Shown: piece by piece, positions 12,358 to 24,195 of the stretch
Layout of the letters: each line of letters starts with the position of its first letter
How positions within the stretch are numbered: position 1 is the first letter of the stretch
Origin: Typhlomys cinereus
Lineage: Eukaryota > Chordata > Mammalia > Rodentia > Platacanthomyidae
Direction: 5' to 3'
NCBI GenBank assembly: GCA_023101885.1
Contig: JALPQD010000143.1
Coordinates: 4,310,014-4,374,013, forward strand
Length of the DNA stretch: 64,000 bases
Notes under the pieces: generated by a model
What the model was told of the DNA's origin: nothing
The model's database searches: none
Seen by the model: the letters and a program-made list of their open reading frames with translations, nothing else
Translations under genes and position numbers: made by a program

Positions 12358-13226
12358 GAAAGTTAATATCCCTTACATTTCTTTAAGCTGAGTACCAAGT
12401 TTGTAAAGAACTCAGTCCTAAGACAATGCATGCAACACCCATTCTGTATGTAGCAAGGACAGCATGAGGTAATACCTCTTGAAAAGCTAAGTTTACCGCA
12501 CAGAACTTCAGAAAAGTCAAAGTGAGCTTGGCTATCTTAACACTGAAAAAAGGCCGCTACCTCTGCAGGAACAGCAAAGGAGACTGTGACAGTCAGAATG
12601 TTCTCCTTTGCCCAAAACAGCAGTTTCTGAGCTGCATGTCAGGCCCGCAACCTGGCAGCTTCCATCTTTACCTGTGGAAGTTTCTGACCATTGTGGTGAT
12701 TCGCCAGGGTGAAGTTGGAAAGTACAACCTGAAAACTCCTTCCCTGGAGAGTTCTAAGAAGAGAGGAGGCTCTGCCTAGGACACATCTTTGGATTTGAGT
12801 AGCCAAAGCCATTTCCAAATTTTTGCCTGTGTGACACCAGGAGAAGGCTAGCTATATCAGTGACCTGCGCTATGACTCAGGGATCAGACAGATCATGGGA
12901 TGAAGATGTGCTACCCAGAGTCTCTTTAAAAATTACTTAACTTCTTTGAGATATCTTCCTTATCAACACAGTGAGAACACCATCTTATAATGCATATGTG
13001 TACACCACACCTCTGCCACACCTCTGTCACCTATAACAGTTTCATTGTAAAAAAACCTAATGTTCCTGAATTTATATATAAAGTATAACGGGACTTCACT
13101 TATACTTCCTTAATTTAATGAACTGGTCATGCTAATTTTTCAATAAACTGTATATACTAAAAATTTCAGGGAAGCTACAGGTGCACATTCTACTGGTGTT
13201 ACTCTAAGCTTCATTTTGCTCCCTTT
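12358..13226. other. No recognised gene or repeat
   Basis: An 85-codon plus frame (12,522-12,779) has no recognised motif and no convincing splice sites. Nothing else identified. Confidence 0.45.
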
Positions 13227-13729
13227 TGTGACGATTAGATTCAAGTGCCAACTTGACAGTTGCAAGCTATTTGGGGCAGTAAGTGGTGCTTTCCAGTGGT
13301 GGACAAAATAAAAGGAAGTCCAAGGAATGGGACATGCTCTTCTTCCCTTATTGTGCGTCCACTCGTGACGTGAGTCCATTGCTGATGCGTCGCTGCCTTC
13401 TCTGCTGTCACTGCTGACCCCTCTCTGTTCTTGGCTGACTTTAGTGCCTGGCTCTTCTTCGCTGATATCAGAGTCCAGCATCTCCAGCCTAACTGCTGGT
13501 TCATCCCCATCATTGGAGTCCATCGCGCTCTTCAGATAGAGGCTCAGGATTCTCCTGGGATCCTTTGGTCTCGTGAGACATTCAGCTCAAGAACTGAGCA
13601 GCTACGGGTGGCTACTTTAGAAGGCACTGCTTTTATCTATGATCTGATTTAATAAAGTTCTATATATGTACTCATTACATGTTCACCTTCTATCAGTTCT
13701 GTTCCTCTAGGGAACCCTGAACTAATACG
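13227..13729 (+). mobile_element. MLT2-like (ERVL) solo LTR
   Basis: Starts TGTGACGATTAGATTCAAGTGCCAACTTG and ends with the family-typical TCCTCTAGGGAACCCTGAACTAATACG. An AATAAAG polyadenylation-like signal lies near 13,652. A second member of the same class is at 38,046-38,490. The 127- and 90-codon minus frames and a 73-codon plus frame are all inside the LTR and are not supported as genes. Confidence 0.75.
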
Positions 13730-13811
13730 CCTTTCCTGTTCTAAGAAAATGAGAGAAAACCTCAGTTTATACCCGTCATTCAGATTGACCTACAATTTTT
13801 TTTTTCTCAGA

Positions 13812-14520
13812 GCTGCTAAATGACGCCTCTACCAGGCTCGGGAGTGTAGCCCCAGCCAGGTGAGAGTTGATCAGAGCTCTCTGACCCAGTGGGGAGACCA
13901 CCCACTGGCCAACCCAGGAAGACAGCCCCAGCAGCAAAGAGGCAAGCAGAGTGCCCAGAGCCAGAGAACAGCCATATCACACAACCAGTAGATCCCATCC
14001 AAATCCAGAGGAACTTTTCCAGCAACAGCCAAAGTCAGGCAACCTCATCTGATTCAGGAGAGCCATAAAAACAAATATCAAAGGAAGCAGACACAGGCTC
14101 AAAATGCCCAAGTCACAGCACAAACCTAAAAAAATACACTAAGTACCAGAAAAGCATGCCTCCTATCAAAAAATACCAACTCTCATAACTATAAATTCCC
14201 ATCAGAACGACCTCCTGGAGACCAGTCAGGAAAGCAAAACTGAGGATAATGTGTTCCATGAAACGTTAGTGATACAGTCAACAAACTTTGAGGAACTACA
14301 AAGGGAGTGGGAGGAATGACAAAGGAAGACGAAGAACTCAGAGAAGGAATGTAAGCAGATGACCTTACAGGAAGAGAAAAAAAAATAAAAAATTATCTCA
14401 GATGAAAAAGTAAATAGACCAAACAAGAACAAGTATGGAACAGGTGAAAAAAAACACCAAACTGAAATTCAGCTGGAATTCAGAGCCACTAAATGAACTA
14501 GATTAATATCCTAAACAATT
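13812..14520 (+). mobile_element. Decayed 5' part of an old L1 (5'UTR end and ORF1 start)
   Basis: A GC-richer stretch followed by an ATG at 14,104 opening an MPKSQHKPK-like start, typical of L1 ORF1. The Lys/Gln-rich frame is soon interrupted by stops and frame changes. Later parts (AACTTTGAGGAACTACAAAGG and AGATGAAAAAG-type text) look like the ORF1 coiled-coil region. Nothing of ORF2 follows. It could equally be an ORF1-only (HAL1-type) derivative. Confidence 0.55.
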
Positions 14521-15572
14521 TGTTAATTTTTCCTTTCAAGAAACATACTAAAAGGGTCCCTCATAGTGTCTGAAAGGAATTATTGTCCCAATTGGTACTT
14601 TGGAAAACACACTAGGATGATTCCATTGTCTCTTCCTGTCCTGACATTCTATATTCCTATGAGTTGTAAGATTTTAGGAATGACAAAGTTCTTTCTTCTC
14701 CAGTGAGCCTGAACTAAATAATCTCTCGAGGACATTTCAAGGGTGTGTGTTCAGGAATGAGGAAAGTGTTTCAATATCAGAACCTCACATTCTTGAGAAC
14801 AAGGGACACTTCTCTTCTTTTCAACCTTCCAAGTAGATCCAGAAGACCTGAGCTTTCATATAATCACACCCAAGTCTAGTTCTCAGATGGATCAGATCTG
14901 GTTGAAAAGTGGGTCTGCAGGGTCCACAATCCTTTCATGATATAAGCACTACACAAAAGTTCACTTCTTTCCTGGACCTAATCAGAAGGAATTTGCATAG
15001 ATCTAAGAGTGAGGTGTTACTCAGTAGAGAAACAGCTCTAACCAGAGTGTTGGGAGATACACAACAATAGAAGCTAAAGTACATATGCCTACTTATTCAT
15101 CTGTTTTCTTGTGTTTTTCTCCTCACATAATTATTTCCAACTTTCTAATTTAGCCAGTCATCTTTTTTAGAATCTCAGAAGTAGATTGAAGGTTCCCATG
15201 AGCATCATTTGAAATCTAGAAATATCTACACTGAGAGAACTATTCAGTGAAAACAATGTAAGAATTGGGCCAATTCTGCCACTGCTGGAGTGAATTTCTA
15301 ATAAAGGAAACTCCTGTCATTTCTGGCTATGTTTCCATAATATACTTCCCTTAAAAAAGTTCATGAAGTTTGTATACTAAATATTCATAGCTCTTATACA
15401 CTACATAAAGATGTCTCCAGATGAATCAATAAAAACTACTGTGGTAATCTTTACCGATGGCTCCTTGCATTCATGTCAGTGAACAAGAGCAACAGGACTG
15501 GCAGAGTTCATTGAACATTTCCATTCACATTGTATCACCATTAGTGAGTATGTCCTGGAAGACTGTCAATCA

Positions 15573-15575
<3 letters not shown>
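14521..15575. other. No recognised gene or repeat
   Basis: Single-copy-looking DNA. No exon, repeat or RNA gene recognised. Confidence 0.45.

Positions 15576-15627
<52 letters not shown>
15576..15627 (+). repeat. (TG)26 microsatellite
   Basis: Perfect TG dinucleotide run of 52 bp with no SINE attached, so it appears to be a free-standing microsatellite likely to vary in length. Confidence 0.95.
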
Positions 15628-15630
<3 letters not shown>

Positions 15631-16681
15631 TTATTCAAATAACCATAGTATGTAGCAACACTCATTTAAAAAATTTCAGTGCATCAAAAATAGCATGACT
15701 TGCAAAATTCTACTTTACTTGCAGATAGTTATGAAGTTATGAAAGACAATTTAGCATTGTTTCTTAATGACTTAACTTCCTTTCATTTAACTAAGCTTGA
15801 AACTTAATAAATGGGTTTATTCATCATGATCACAATTAATCATTTATGAACTTGTCCATTCAATGGTTGCTGACCTTACTTTTCCCAGCGCTGAATGGTA
15901 GCATCTTCTAGCATTCTCAACACGGTGTATTGTTCTTTTAACCAAGACTATTCATCCATTCTCAAAACTTCCATACAAGTCAAGAAACTCACAAGGAATT
16001 TTGTGGACATCAAGAAGTCCATCATAACACTGATCCAGCTTCAGGCTTTCCACTTGCTCTACTGCATGTACAGACCCAAGAGCATTGGCAGCCACATACT
16101 GACAATTTAAATTATAACGTGCCATAACAGCCTAAGGGAAATGTCAAGGTTCAGAGTCACACAAGACTTCAGCCCTATTTATGCATCAGCCAAAAAAAAA
16201 ATGACGATGTCAGAAATAAGAGATTTTGTGCTCAGAGTCCCTATGTCTTACACACACTAAAGCGACACTTTTCAAATGGTCCCACCCCCTTCCATCTACA
16301 ATGAAGTTACTCAGGTTGGCTCTGTCAGCTTTTCTTAGGCTTGTATCATTCTGAGGGTGCCCTTCCACCTTGATCCAATCTCAGAATCAGCAAGCCCACA
16401 AAGCTCATTTGAAGGGGAAGCAATGAGACATGAGGGGAAGTCATGAAACTACATTTCTGCCTCTTGCTTTTCATTTTCCTATACATATCTTGTGCAATTC
16501 AAGTGAACAAGTATTTTGTGTGATTTTAATATATAATTAGTGCTGGTACAACAACAGACATAGACATGTTCATGCTCAGTAGTTTGATAATAAAATATGA
16601 TTATATTAAATAAAAATCCTGACCTAATTATACAACAACAAATAGTCAAAGATATAAAAATAAAGCTGAAGAATAGTTGAA

Positions 16682-16682
<1 letters not shown>
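15628..16682. other. No recognised gene or repeat
   Basis: A 71-codon frame at 15,895-16,110 lacks recognisable features. Otherwise featureless AT-rich DNA. Confidence 0.45.

Positions 16683-16728
<46 letters not shown>
16683..16728 (+). repeat. (TG)23 microsatellite
   Basis: Perfect dinucleotide run of 46 bp. About 100 bp downstream (16,818-16,890) is a short tract of alternating TATATGCATA-like repeats. Confidence 0.95.
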
Positions 16729-16729
<1 letters not shown>

Positions 16730-17662
16730 ATAGTTGCCCTTTAGTATCTTATCTGTCCAGGTACACAGGGATTCTCATGCCCTTATATAAAAATGGTATA
16801 TTATTTATATACTGCTATGTAATATATATATGTATATGCATACGGTGCATATGCATACAGTGTATATGCACTGTATTCTGCGTATATCCTTCGAGGATGT
16901 AAATAATGGATATTATTTAACATACTATAAATGTTAAGTGAATAGTTGCTATGCTTTATTGGTTAGGGAACAAATAGCAAAAAAGTCCATACTAATGCAA
17001 ATTTTCTCGAATATTTCTATTTCTCAGTTCATTGAAACCATAGTTGTATATTCTATACATATGGAATAAAAATTATACATATAATAAAAAATCGTGAAGG
17101 AAGTAGAAGGTAAGACTGGCTAGAGTGTCTAGAATTTGGGGAGCACAATGCTTGTCGAGAATGGAGATGAGCCAAAGGCAGAGCAACTGCCTCTGTTAGC
17201 ACATTCATCTTCCCGGAAAGAGCCTAGGAATTGCAAGATAAGTGTCAAGTGTTGTGGCTACAATACAGCAAATGACCTGTAGAGGGCGCACAGGTGAAAA
17301 CAGGAAGCAGTCGGGATGTCACTGAACTAGACTAAAGGAGAAATGATCACAGCTTGTCTGTGCTAGTTATGCATATGGAAGAAATATAAGTGAAATGTAT
17401 CATGAAAGATAAATGTATCATGAAAGAGAAATCCATTAGAATAAGTTATGGAGAGAAGCAATCAAGGTAATACACACGTTTGTGCTGCCCTAACTTAACT
17501 TTACAACACCTGCAATACATGTGTTCATCTCACGGACAGCTTTGTGCATTTCCAAATATCTGTGGATCTACCAGCACAATGGCTCACAGTGTCGGTGATT
17601 TAAGTTTGAGTATTTGTCTTATTGGTTCTGTGATCTTGAGCAAGATTCTTTTTTAAAAAAAT

Positions 17663-17665
<3 letters not shown>
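16729..17665. other. No recognised gene or repeat
   Basis: Apart from a small TATGCATA-type repeat (16,820-16,880) and a local duplication of AAATGTATCATGAAAGA near 17,393-17,427, nothing is recognised. Confidence 0.45.
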
Positions 17666-17708
<43 letters not shown>

Positions 17709-17739
17709 TGCTCGCTCACTCTTGCTCTCGCTCTCTCTT
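17666..17739 (+). repeat. (TC)20 microsatellite with impure end
   Basis: TC run at 17,666-17,705 followed by CTCGCT/CTTGCT variants. This makes a polypyrimidine tract able in principle to form a triplex. Confidence 0.9.
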
Positions 17740-17876
17740 ATACGGGTTTCAGGGATGAACTCAGGTTGGCAAGTGTGGCAAAAGTACATTTACCATTTAC
17801 CCACTCAGACATCTTGCCACCCACCTTTAGCTAGATTATTAATCAGAAGCACAAAGATCTTCAAAACCATTCAGGT

Positions 17877-18077
17877 TGGGCTGGAGAGATGGCTCAGGGG
17901 TTAACACTCTGCCTCACAAGAAGAGGGTTTTGAGTTCAGAGCCAAGCAAGAAGGAGGTAAAAGCAATCCATTAGAGGATGATTCCTGAAGTCACACTTGG
18001 TCTTCCACAGGGATATACAGTGTCCTCTGATACACACACACACATACACACACACACTAAATGAATAAATAAAGTTT
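17877..18077 (+). mobile_element. SINE, B2-like older subfamily (copy 2)
   Basis: Starts TTGGGCTGGAGAGATGGCTC and keeps A- and B-box-like sequences. It has GAGGATGATTCCTGAAGTCA and GTGTCCTCTGATACACAC in the body, a CA tail, then AAATGAATAAATAAAG. Flanking near-duplicates AAAACCATTCAGG (17,863-17,875) and AAACATTCAGG (18,080-18,090) fit a TSD. The body is internally shortened compared with the copy at 10.5/12.1 kb. Confidence 0.88.
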
Positions 18078-18090
18078 AAAAAACATTCAG

Positions 18091-18995
18091 GCCAACTTCT
18101 GAGGAATCAGATTATCTAGAACTTCTGTAGTAAATAGAGTACACATCTCAAAGGCAAATCCTGTTCCTTAGAGATCTTGTCTTTCATCATTTGAAATCCA
18201 CAGTGATTTCAAATTCTATTTTTTAAATGACTTTTCTATTAATAAAGTCACCACATTGCTCTGATAACTGAGGGGAAAAGGAAAACTCAGGAGCATTTTC
18301 TTAAGTAAACAAATGGCAAAGGTAACATCTACCAGTGCTTCTTTGTAGAGGTGGAGATTATTATAGCACAGCTCGAAGACTTTGATATTTGTGGAGAAGC
18401 AGGCAGGCAGGAGTGCACCCAGAATAAGACTTCAGATACTTCCATGGCATTTCCATAACATAAGTGACTGCTTCATCTCAGGATCAGAAACACAACATGG
18501 TGGAGGAATACTATGGTCAGTGAGAAAGACTAAGATTGTACCTAGAACAAACAGGTCCTAAGTCACTGTTACCTGAAAGACGAATTTTGTTTTGTTTTGT
18601 TTTTAATTTAGGAATCAATACTTTTAGATTTTCATGGAAACTTTTATGGTATTTACATACTGAATCAGTTTTTCACATAAAGTGGTTAGTAGGTCAATTA
18701 CATCTCTTGTTCAGATTACTAAGCCTTCTGGCCACCAGTTTGCAACCTCTGATTTCCATTAATGCTGCTGGTTCTGTAACCGAGAATGAACGAACAGGAG
18801 GGAATTTAGATGACAATAGAGTGGTGAGATTCCACATGAACCTTTCTCTCCTCCCTGAGGAAGCCACGCAACAATCACACAAGCTGGCATAGAACAAAAA
18901 ATGAAGGTAAGGAAACAGAAATGCGACATTAAGAGACAGCTCAAGAACATTTTTATCAATAAATACTTGCATATTTATAAGGTACAAGGTGATGC
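18091..18995. other. No recognised gene or repeat
   Basis: Overlapping frames of 66-118 codons on both strands (18,536-18,987) oppose each other and carry no recognisable domain. I treat them as chance. Confidence 0.4.
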
Positions 18996-19026
18996 ATTCG
19001 TGTGTTTGTATGTGTACTCTGTGAGC

Positions 19027-19064
<38 letters not shown>

Positions 19065-19348
19065 ATATGTGTGCATAGATGCATGTGGTTGCCAGAGGTT
19101 GATGTCGGTGTCTTCTTCAGACACTGTCTAGCTTATGTTTGGAGACAGGGTCTTTTGCAGAATCCAGGACTCACCAAATGGTTAGAATGACTGACAGTCA
19201 GCTCCAGGGATCCTCCCAGCTCCTCCTCCCAACCTTGAGATTATGATACACACCACCCTGTCTGGCTTTTATGTGCATGGTGGGAATCTGAACTCGGGCG
19301 TGCATGCCTGTGCAGCAAGCACTCATCAACTGAGCTCCTTCACAGCCC
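18996..19348 (-). mobile_element. B4-like SINE with (GT)n tail
   Basis: On the minus strand it begins GAGGGCTGTGAAGGAGCTCA, has a GCACGCCCGAGTTCAGATTCC-like B box, a B1-like middle and a (CA)n tail at 19,031-19,062 (plus-strand GT run). The order head, B1-like part and AC-rich tail is that of rodent B4 SINEs. Imperfect CAAGGTGATG/CAAGTGATG may be the TSD. Confidence 0.75.
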
Positions 19349-20094
19349 TCAAGTGATGTTTTATCCAGGTATTCACTGGATACTTAACAAGTCAGAGAAC
19401 CTGTCTACACCGCTGCCTTCCACACTCATCATTTCTTCATAATATATACATTCAAATTTCTCTCTTCTACTTTATACCTACGACATACTATGATTAATTA
19501 TATTCAGGCTCATGTGCCTAAAAATTCAGAACTGTTTCCTTCTGTCTAATTATAATATCATACCCATTGATCAAATATTTTTCCATAATTTATTATAAAT
19601 TTCTGAAGAGGATCTATTCCCTTTATGCCTATGCTAAACTTATCTAGTTCAATTTATGTGTGTCAGATTAAAAATCAATTAATTCCAGCCCTTTGATCTG
19701 CAGAATTGAACTCTTTGTAAGAAATGAAACCAATTTTCTCACACATAGTTCTCATTCTCTTATCTAGTTGAGAAGATGAGCAATGAGCAAATCTTACTGA
19801 CTAAAAATAAGGATGACGACTCATGTAACAATCAAAGAGTTTAGAGGATACCAAGAAACTACTGTCTGTCCAAAATGTCTATTTTTAATTGATAGGTTAA
19901 TATTTAAAGTTTTGAGCATAAAGATGAAACTCATAGAATTTCTCTGAGAGACAATTTTCAAGGAAGGAAGCAAGTTATTATGAAACATATCCCAGCAGCA
20001 ATAGCACTGAAAGTGAGGTCCACGCTGGGATTGAAATTCAAAATATATAATATGTACTGAGCAATGAGGTGCTATTCTTGTTTAGAGGGAGTCT
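19349..20094. other. No recognised gene or repeat
   Basis: AT-rich DNA with no assignable element. Confidence 0.45.
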
Positions 20095-20298
20095 TGAAGT
20101 AGAAGGAAAAGGGAGAGTCCAGGGGTAGGGAAGAGTATATAGAAGTGTGCAGGGTAGGCAATGAGCTCTGTTTTGTTTCTGCTTCTCATGGAGGCGCCAT
20201 AGCTCCTCATGGCACTCCACGTCTGGAGTCCATGAGTTCCAAACTTTCTTTTTTCTAATAAACTCTACCTTAATCCTTAAAAAAAAAAAAAAAAAAAA
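20095..20298 (+). mobile_element. LTR-like or retrotranscript 3' end with A tail
   Basis: A TATA-like GAGTATATAGAAG at about 20,129 is followed by about 100 bp, then TTCTAATAAACTCTACC at about 20,254 and 18-20 A residues to 20,298. A polyadenylation signal about 20 bp before an A run suggests a reverse-transcribed polyadenylated RNA, perhaps an LTR-initiated one. Neither a family nor a TSD could be assigned. Confidence 0.4.
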
Positions 20299-20945
20299 GT
20301 GTACGGGGTAGACCTTTGGGGAAGAACTAGGTGAGGATTTCTGACATGGAAGTCTCTGGGTTTAAAATGGAAGGTGGAATGCCAGTGCCTCACAAAATAT
20401 TGTCTGTGCCCCGTCTGCATCTTCTGTCCCTTCGGTGCCACATCACAGGCCCTGCAGACATGACAGGCAGCCCTGAGGCTGGGACAACACTTGCCAACAG
20501 GTGGCGGCCAAGAGCTTTTCTGTCTAGTGGGATGCAAGAGGTGTGGGCTTCAGCAAACGGAATCTTTCTTTCAATTTATAAAGCTGATTCCACTCATGAA
20601 AGTCCAAATAATTTAAAATGCTCCATCCCGACTTTTCTGCTTTTCTCACCAATTCCTAAAATAATTAAACCTGACTGTGGAGAGTGCCAAGTCTTCTACC
20701 TGATTTTTGTTCTCATTGTTAGAGATCAATGCAGGTCCTTGCACATACTAAGCAGGTGCTCTTCTACTGAGCTACGCCCTTGTGTTCTCTCTCTCTCTCT
20801 CATAGAATGGCAAATTCAAGCTTACACTTGTGAGCGCCTGAGAAGAAATCCAAAAACTAGAAAAGAAAAATTTCCAATCTTCAAGCACTGTTTCAGTGCA
20901 CTCTGATGCTGTAGAGGAATGGTCATGTACACAGTACACAAAGTT
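20299..20945 (+). other. Long chance open frame, no gene call
   Basis: A 191-codon plus frame (20,331-20,906) is the longest outside L1. It runs through an antisense ID SINE piece and a CTCTCTCT tract. It has no recognised domain and composition is not protein-like beyond the opening. I see no support for expression. Confidence 0.5.
20720..20782 (-). mobile_element. ID-type SINE fragment
   Basis: The text GGTCCTTGCACATACTAAGCAGGTGCTCTTCTACTGAGCTAC is the reverse of the ID head (GTAGCTCAGTAGAAGAGCACC and so on), a tRNA-Ala-derived SINE with recognisable A and B boxes. Confidence 0.8.
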
Positions 20946-21115
20946 ATCTCCACTTAGGTCTGGAGGCCAGTGAAGTCCAAGGTTAAGACTCCAGCATCTG
21001 ATGTGGGGCTTCTTGCTGAGTCCTCACATGGTAGATGGCAAAAGCCTGGAGAGAGAATTGACTCCTGCAAGCCATTTTATACTGTCATTCATCTGAAAAA
21101 TGGCAAACTAAGAAG
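20946..21115 (-). mobile_element. MLT1-like LTR fragment
   Basis: TCTGGAGGCCAGTGAAGTCCAAGG and GGGCTTCTTGCTGAGTCCTCACATGGTAGATGGCA follow the layout of a reverse-oriented MLT1-type LTR. Short and diverged. Confidence 0.5.
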
Positions 21116-23359
21116 GCAGGTATAAGGTAGAAGACATCTCTAGGTATCTTTAAAGAGGTGGATATTTTCTCCAGTGGAAAGAATGTTATGTGTTATAGAG
21201 GCCATCCTAACGCAGGAAGAGAACTCTCTTTTTCTCATGCCCTGACTTGCTGGGCTTTATAATTCCGCACAAAGACTTTGTGTGTCTTCCACTGGAATGG
21301 CAGAAAAGACCTCAGAAGTTATCTTATACTACATGAGACTGAACTCAGGCACAGCTAAGAACCTCACTTTTCAGATCCAATTTGCATTCCATCAATTAAA
21401 AAAAAACTTTAAACAACTGCAAGGAATGCTTACTTCTAAAAACTAGAAGGAGTTGTTTTTCTTGCAAGTCTTTCAAGTGATCTGAAAATGAGACCCAGTA
21501 TGCTCTAGCCTTTTAAATCCTCATTAGACAAGATTGGATAGGGCTTAGTTTTTCTTTTACCTTTGTTTCCCTTTTAGATATTTTATCTTCTAGCTCTGAC
21601 CAATCTTTTTAATCTCTAACAACTTATTTTCTCCACTGGAATACATAGTGGCTGGTCCAGCTGTAGAACCCACAATAATCTAAGGGGAACAATGGTATTA
21701 ATTAGCAAAGAACTGAGGTGCCTAGAAATTGGAATTCTGGTCATACAGATGTCTTCCACGACCAAGCTTATTCAAACTGCCTTTTCTATTTCTATGTTGG
21801 GGGCAATCTTTTGCAACCAAAATTTCTCAAGGAATATTCCAGCAAGTGAACACAATTGCCACCATGACACTCGATCGTTTCCGTTTGATATGCTTAGGAA
21901 AGGAGAAAAGCAGAGGAACATCACAAACTCAAACACCACAAGGCTGTGCGAATGCTACTGATGATCCTAAAACAGAAGAACCTATCTCCCTTTGTAAGGC
22001 ACACCTTACTTCTGGGGACTCTTCACCTTCTCCAGAGAACCCTCAAACCATCCAGTACGAATGCACATGAGGTATCCAATTTATTCTAAGCAGTTCTGCT
22101 AGGCAAATACAAGTCAAAGTTAATGGTGCTAAAAATACTGTTGAGCTCCTCTCACAACAATTCATAGGAAAGCTGAATGACTTTCATTTAGAGTTTCTAA
22201 GTGGAAATTGATAGAAGCCAGTCCCTTAGGTTTTAGCCTAATACTATTTGATTTAAGCATATTTAGCTCACACTGGTTAGAGGATACAGATGCTGGTCAG
22301 GCCTTCCTGGGGTCCTTTGAGTACTGAGCAGCAAAGGTCAGTAGTTTGAACTTCTTTGTTCCTACTCTTTGCCCCTTTGGTAGGTCTTGCTTGCACTGGG
22401 GTCAGCCTCAGGCAGGAAGTTGATACTGATCAGCTCACTGCGTTCTAACCGTGTCATTTATTAATTGGGAACAGGCCTAAATGTTCCCAAAACTGTGGTA
22501 AAAGAGTGTCTACCTTGAAGCTGCCTTTTACCTTGAAACTGCTGTTTTAGTACTAATCTAATCATAATAATTTAGTTTCCCATTGAATGTCTTCCTGCTA
22601 CTAATTCCTTACTTCTTGTTTTTATAAGATGATTCTTGCTATGGTGGCAATTATGAAAGACTTTGAATGGTTTCCCAACTTCCATATATAATAACTAAGT
22701 AGTTTACAATAAATTTGTCCCAGTCCTCAGTCTCAGCCCTACTGAGACCTCTCTGACACTGGCCTGGCTTAATCTCCCTCATGGAACGCTGCCTTGACTG
22801 GTAAGCGCTGGCACTTACACTAAGGACTTTTCCTTAAAAGTCACTGCAGTTCCTTTTAGTGTTTTCCCAAGAGTAAAATATCTGAATTTGTTTTTAGTGT
22901 AATCAGAAAGAAATCTTCTCAGTTCTTCTAAATAATTTTTCAAAAATCATTTCCCTTACTAAAAACTACTCTGTTATTTTCTCCTTTGGTAAATAATGAC
23001 AGGTCCTAAAGGTGGGGTGAAAGATGGGAATCGTACCAGAGCCATGCTCAAGCACAAAGATTGCTTTGCAGTGATTCTCAGGCCACACACAGCCTTATGA
23101 AGCATTCACTCACTTTTATATTACACTTTGAGGAAGATGGTGTACACACAATGAAAACCACTGAGATGACCCCAAACCCCTTATTTTAAAGATGATGCTA
23201 TCAGGAGTGAATGCTTGAATTCATTGACATAGTCATTTAAACATTCTGTTAAGCTCAGGAGTTAAATCTCCTGACTTCCAAGTAATACTTTTTCCAGAAT
23301 GACAGGTTCTTTCCCTAGCTACAAAATTGTTTTTTCACTTTTTATCATAAAGAATATTA
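21116..23359. other. No recognised gene or repeat
   Basis: Frames of 89 and 113 codons overlap at 21,692-22,070 in different registers without a recognisable product. No repeat family assigned. Confidence 0.4.
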
Positions 23360-23548
23360 GGACTGGGAAGATTTGTCATGAGATAAATGCACTTGCTTCT
23401 AAGTTTGACAACACGAGTTCAAATTTTGAACACATGGTGAAAGGAAAGGACCAACTCCAGTAAGTTGACCTCTTGACCTCCACATGTGCACTTTGTCAGG
23501 CATGTGGCCACACACACACCCATGATAAATGAATAAATAAATGCAAAA
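23360..23548 (+). mobile_element. B3/B2-type SINE, old
   Basis: Starts GGACTGGGAAGATTTGTCA and contains ACACGAGTTCAAATT (B box). It continues through GACCTCTTGACCTCCACATGTGC and a short CACACACACCCATGATAAAT end followed by AATAAATAAATGC. The layout is that of a rodent B3-like SINE. Confidence 0.7.
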
Positions 23549-23610
23549 AAATTAAAAGAATAAGATTTTTTATAACACTTTAAATATGTTTTTTAAATTA
23601 ATAAATGTTT

Positions 23611-23940
23611 TGGGTTGGACAAATAGCCCAGAGGGTAAGAACAGTGCTTGCTACAAGAGTGTGATAAACTGAGTTCAGAGCTCAGAACATACATAAAAAG
23701 TCAGATATGATCTCACATACCTGTAATCCTGTGCTATGGGGTGGAAGGTAGAAACAGGAGGATCATTGGGACCATTAAGCTACTAACTCAGTTCCCAGTT
23801 AAGTGAGAAACCTATCTTAAGGAAGTAAAGCAGCAAGTGATGACTCTGTCGTCCTCTGGCCTTCTCTGGCTTCCTGTGGCCACATGCACGCAGCAGAACC
23901 TGGACCATACACACATGTGCCATATGCACATAAATTAAAG
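23611..23940 (+). mobile_element. SINE, B1-containing composite (B4-like)
   Basis: Head TGGGTTGGACAAATAGCCCA with a B-box-like GAGTTCAGAGCTC. The middle, CTCACATACCTGTAATCCTGTG ... GGAGGATCATTGGGA, resembles the B1 unit, and it ends with a GTCCTCTGGCCTTC and ACATGTGCC section. Old and diverged. Confidence 0.6.
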
Positions 23941-23944
23941 ACAA

Positions 23945-24158
23945 AAACCTAAGGAAAGTCAGACAGGGAAGCCCATGTCCATAACTACATTTCCACAGCA
24001 AGACTGAAGATGAATATGGAAGAATCCCTGGAAGCTCATGGGCCATCCAGGTGGCGTACACAGCAGCAAACAAGAGATCCACTTTAAACACAGCAGAAAG
24101 TGAGGACTGACACTCAAGGTTGTCCTCTGACCTCCACAGCTCACCATGGCACATGCAA

Positions 24159-24193
<35 letters not shown>

Positions 24194-24195
24194 GA
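23945..24195 (+). mobile_element. B4-like SINE fragment with (AC)n tail
   Basis: The later part, AGTGAGGACTGACACTCAAGG and TTGTCCTCTGACCTCCACAG, then a perfect (AC)n run (about 24,161-24,188), is typical of the right end of a B4-type SINE. The opposing frames rich in V/C are reading the AC run. Confidence 0.6.

Noticed and set aside
13140..13523. 127-codon minus frame with an acidic, Ser-rich N terminus
   Set aside because: Lies largely inside the MLT2-like LTR in antisense; composition explained by the repeat.
20331..20906. 191-codon plus-strand open frame, the longest outside L1
   Set aside because: Runs through an antisense ID SINE and a CT-rich tract, has no recognised domain, no splice structure and no sign of codon selection by eye.
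24159..24186. Cys-Val rich open frames here and at 5,972, 16,684, 32,433, 34,318, 42,588, 55,017 and 57,927
   Set aside because: Products of TG/CA microsatellites and SINE tails read in frame.
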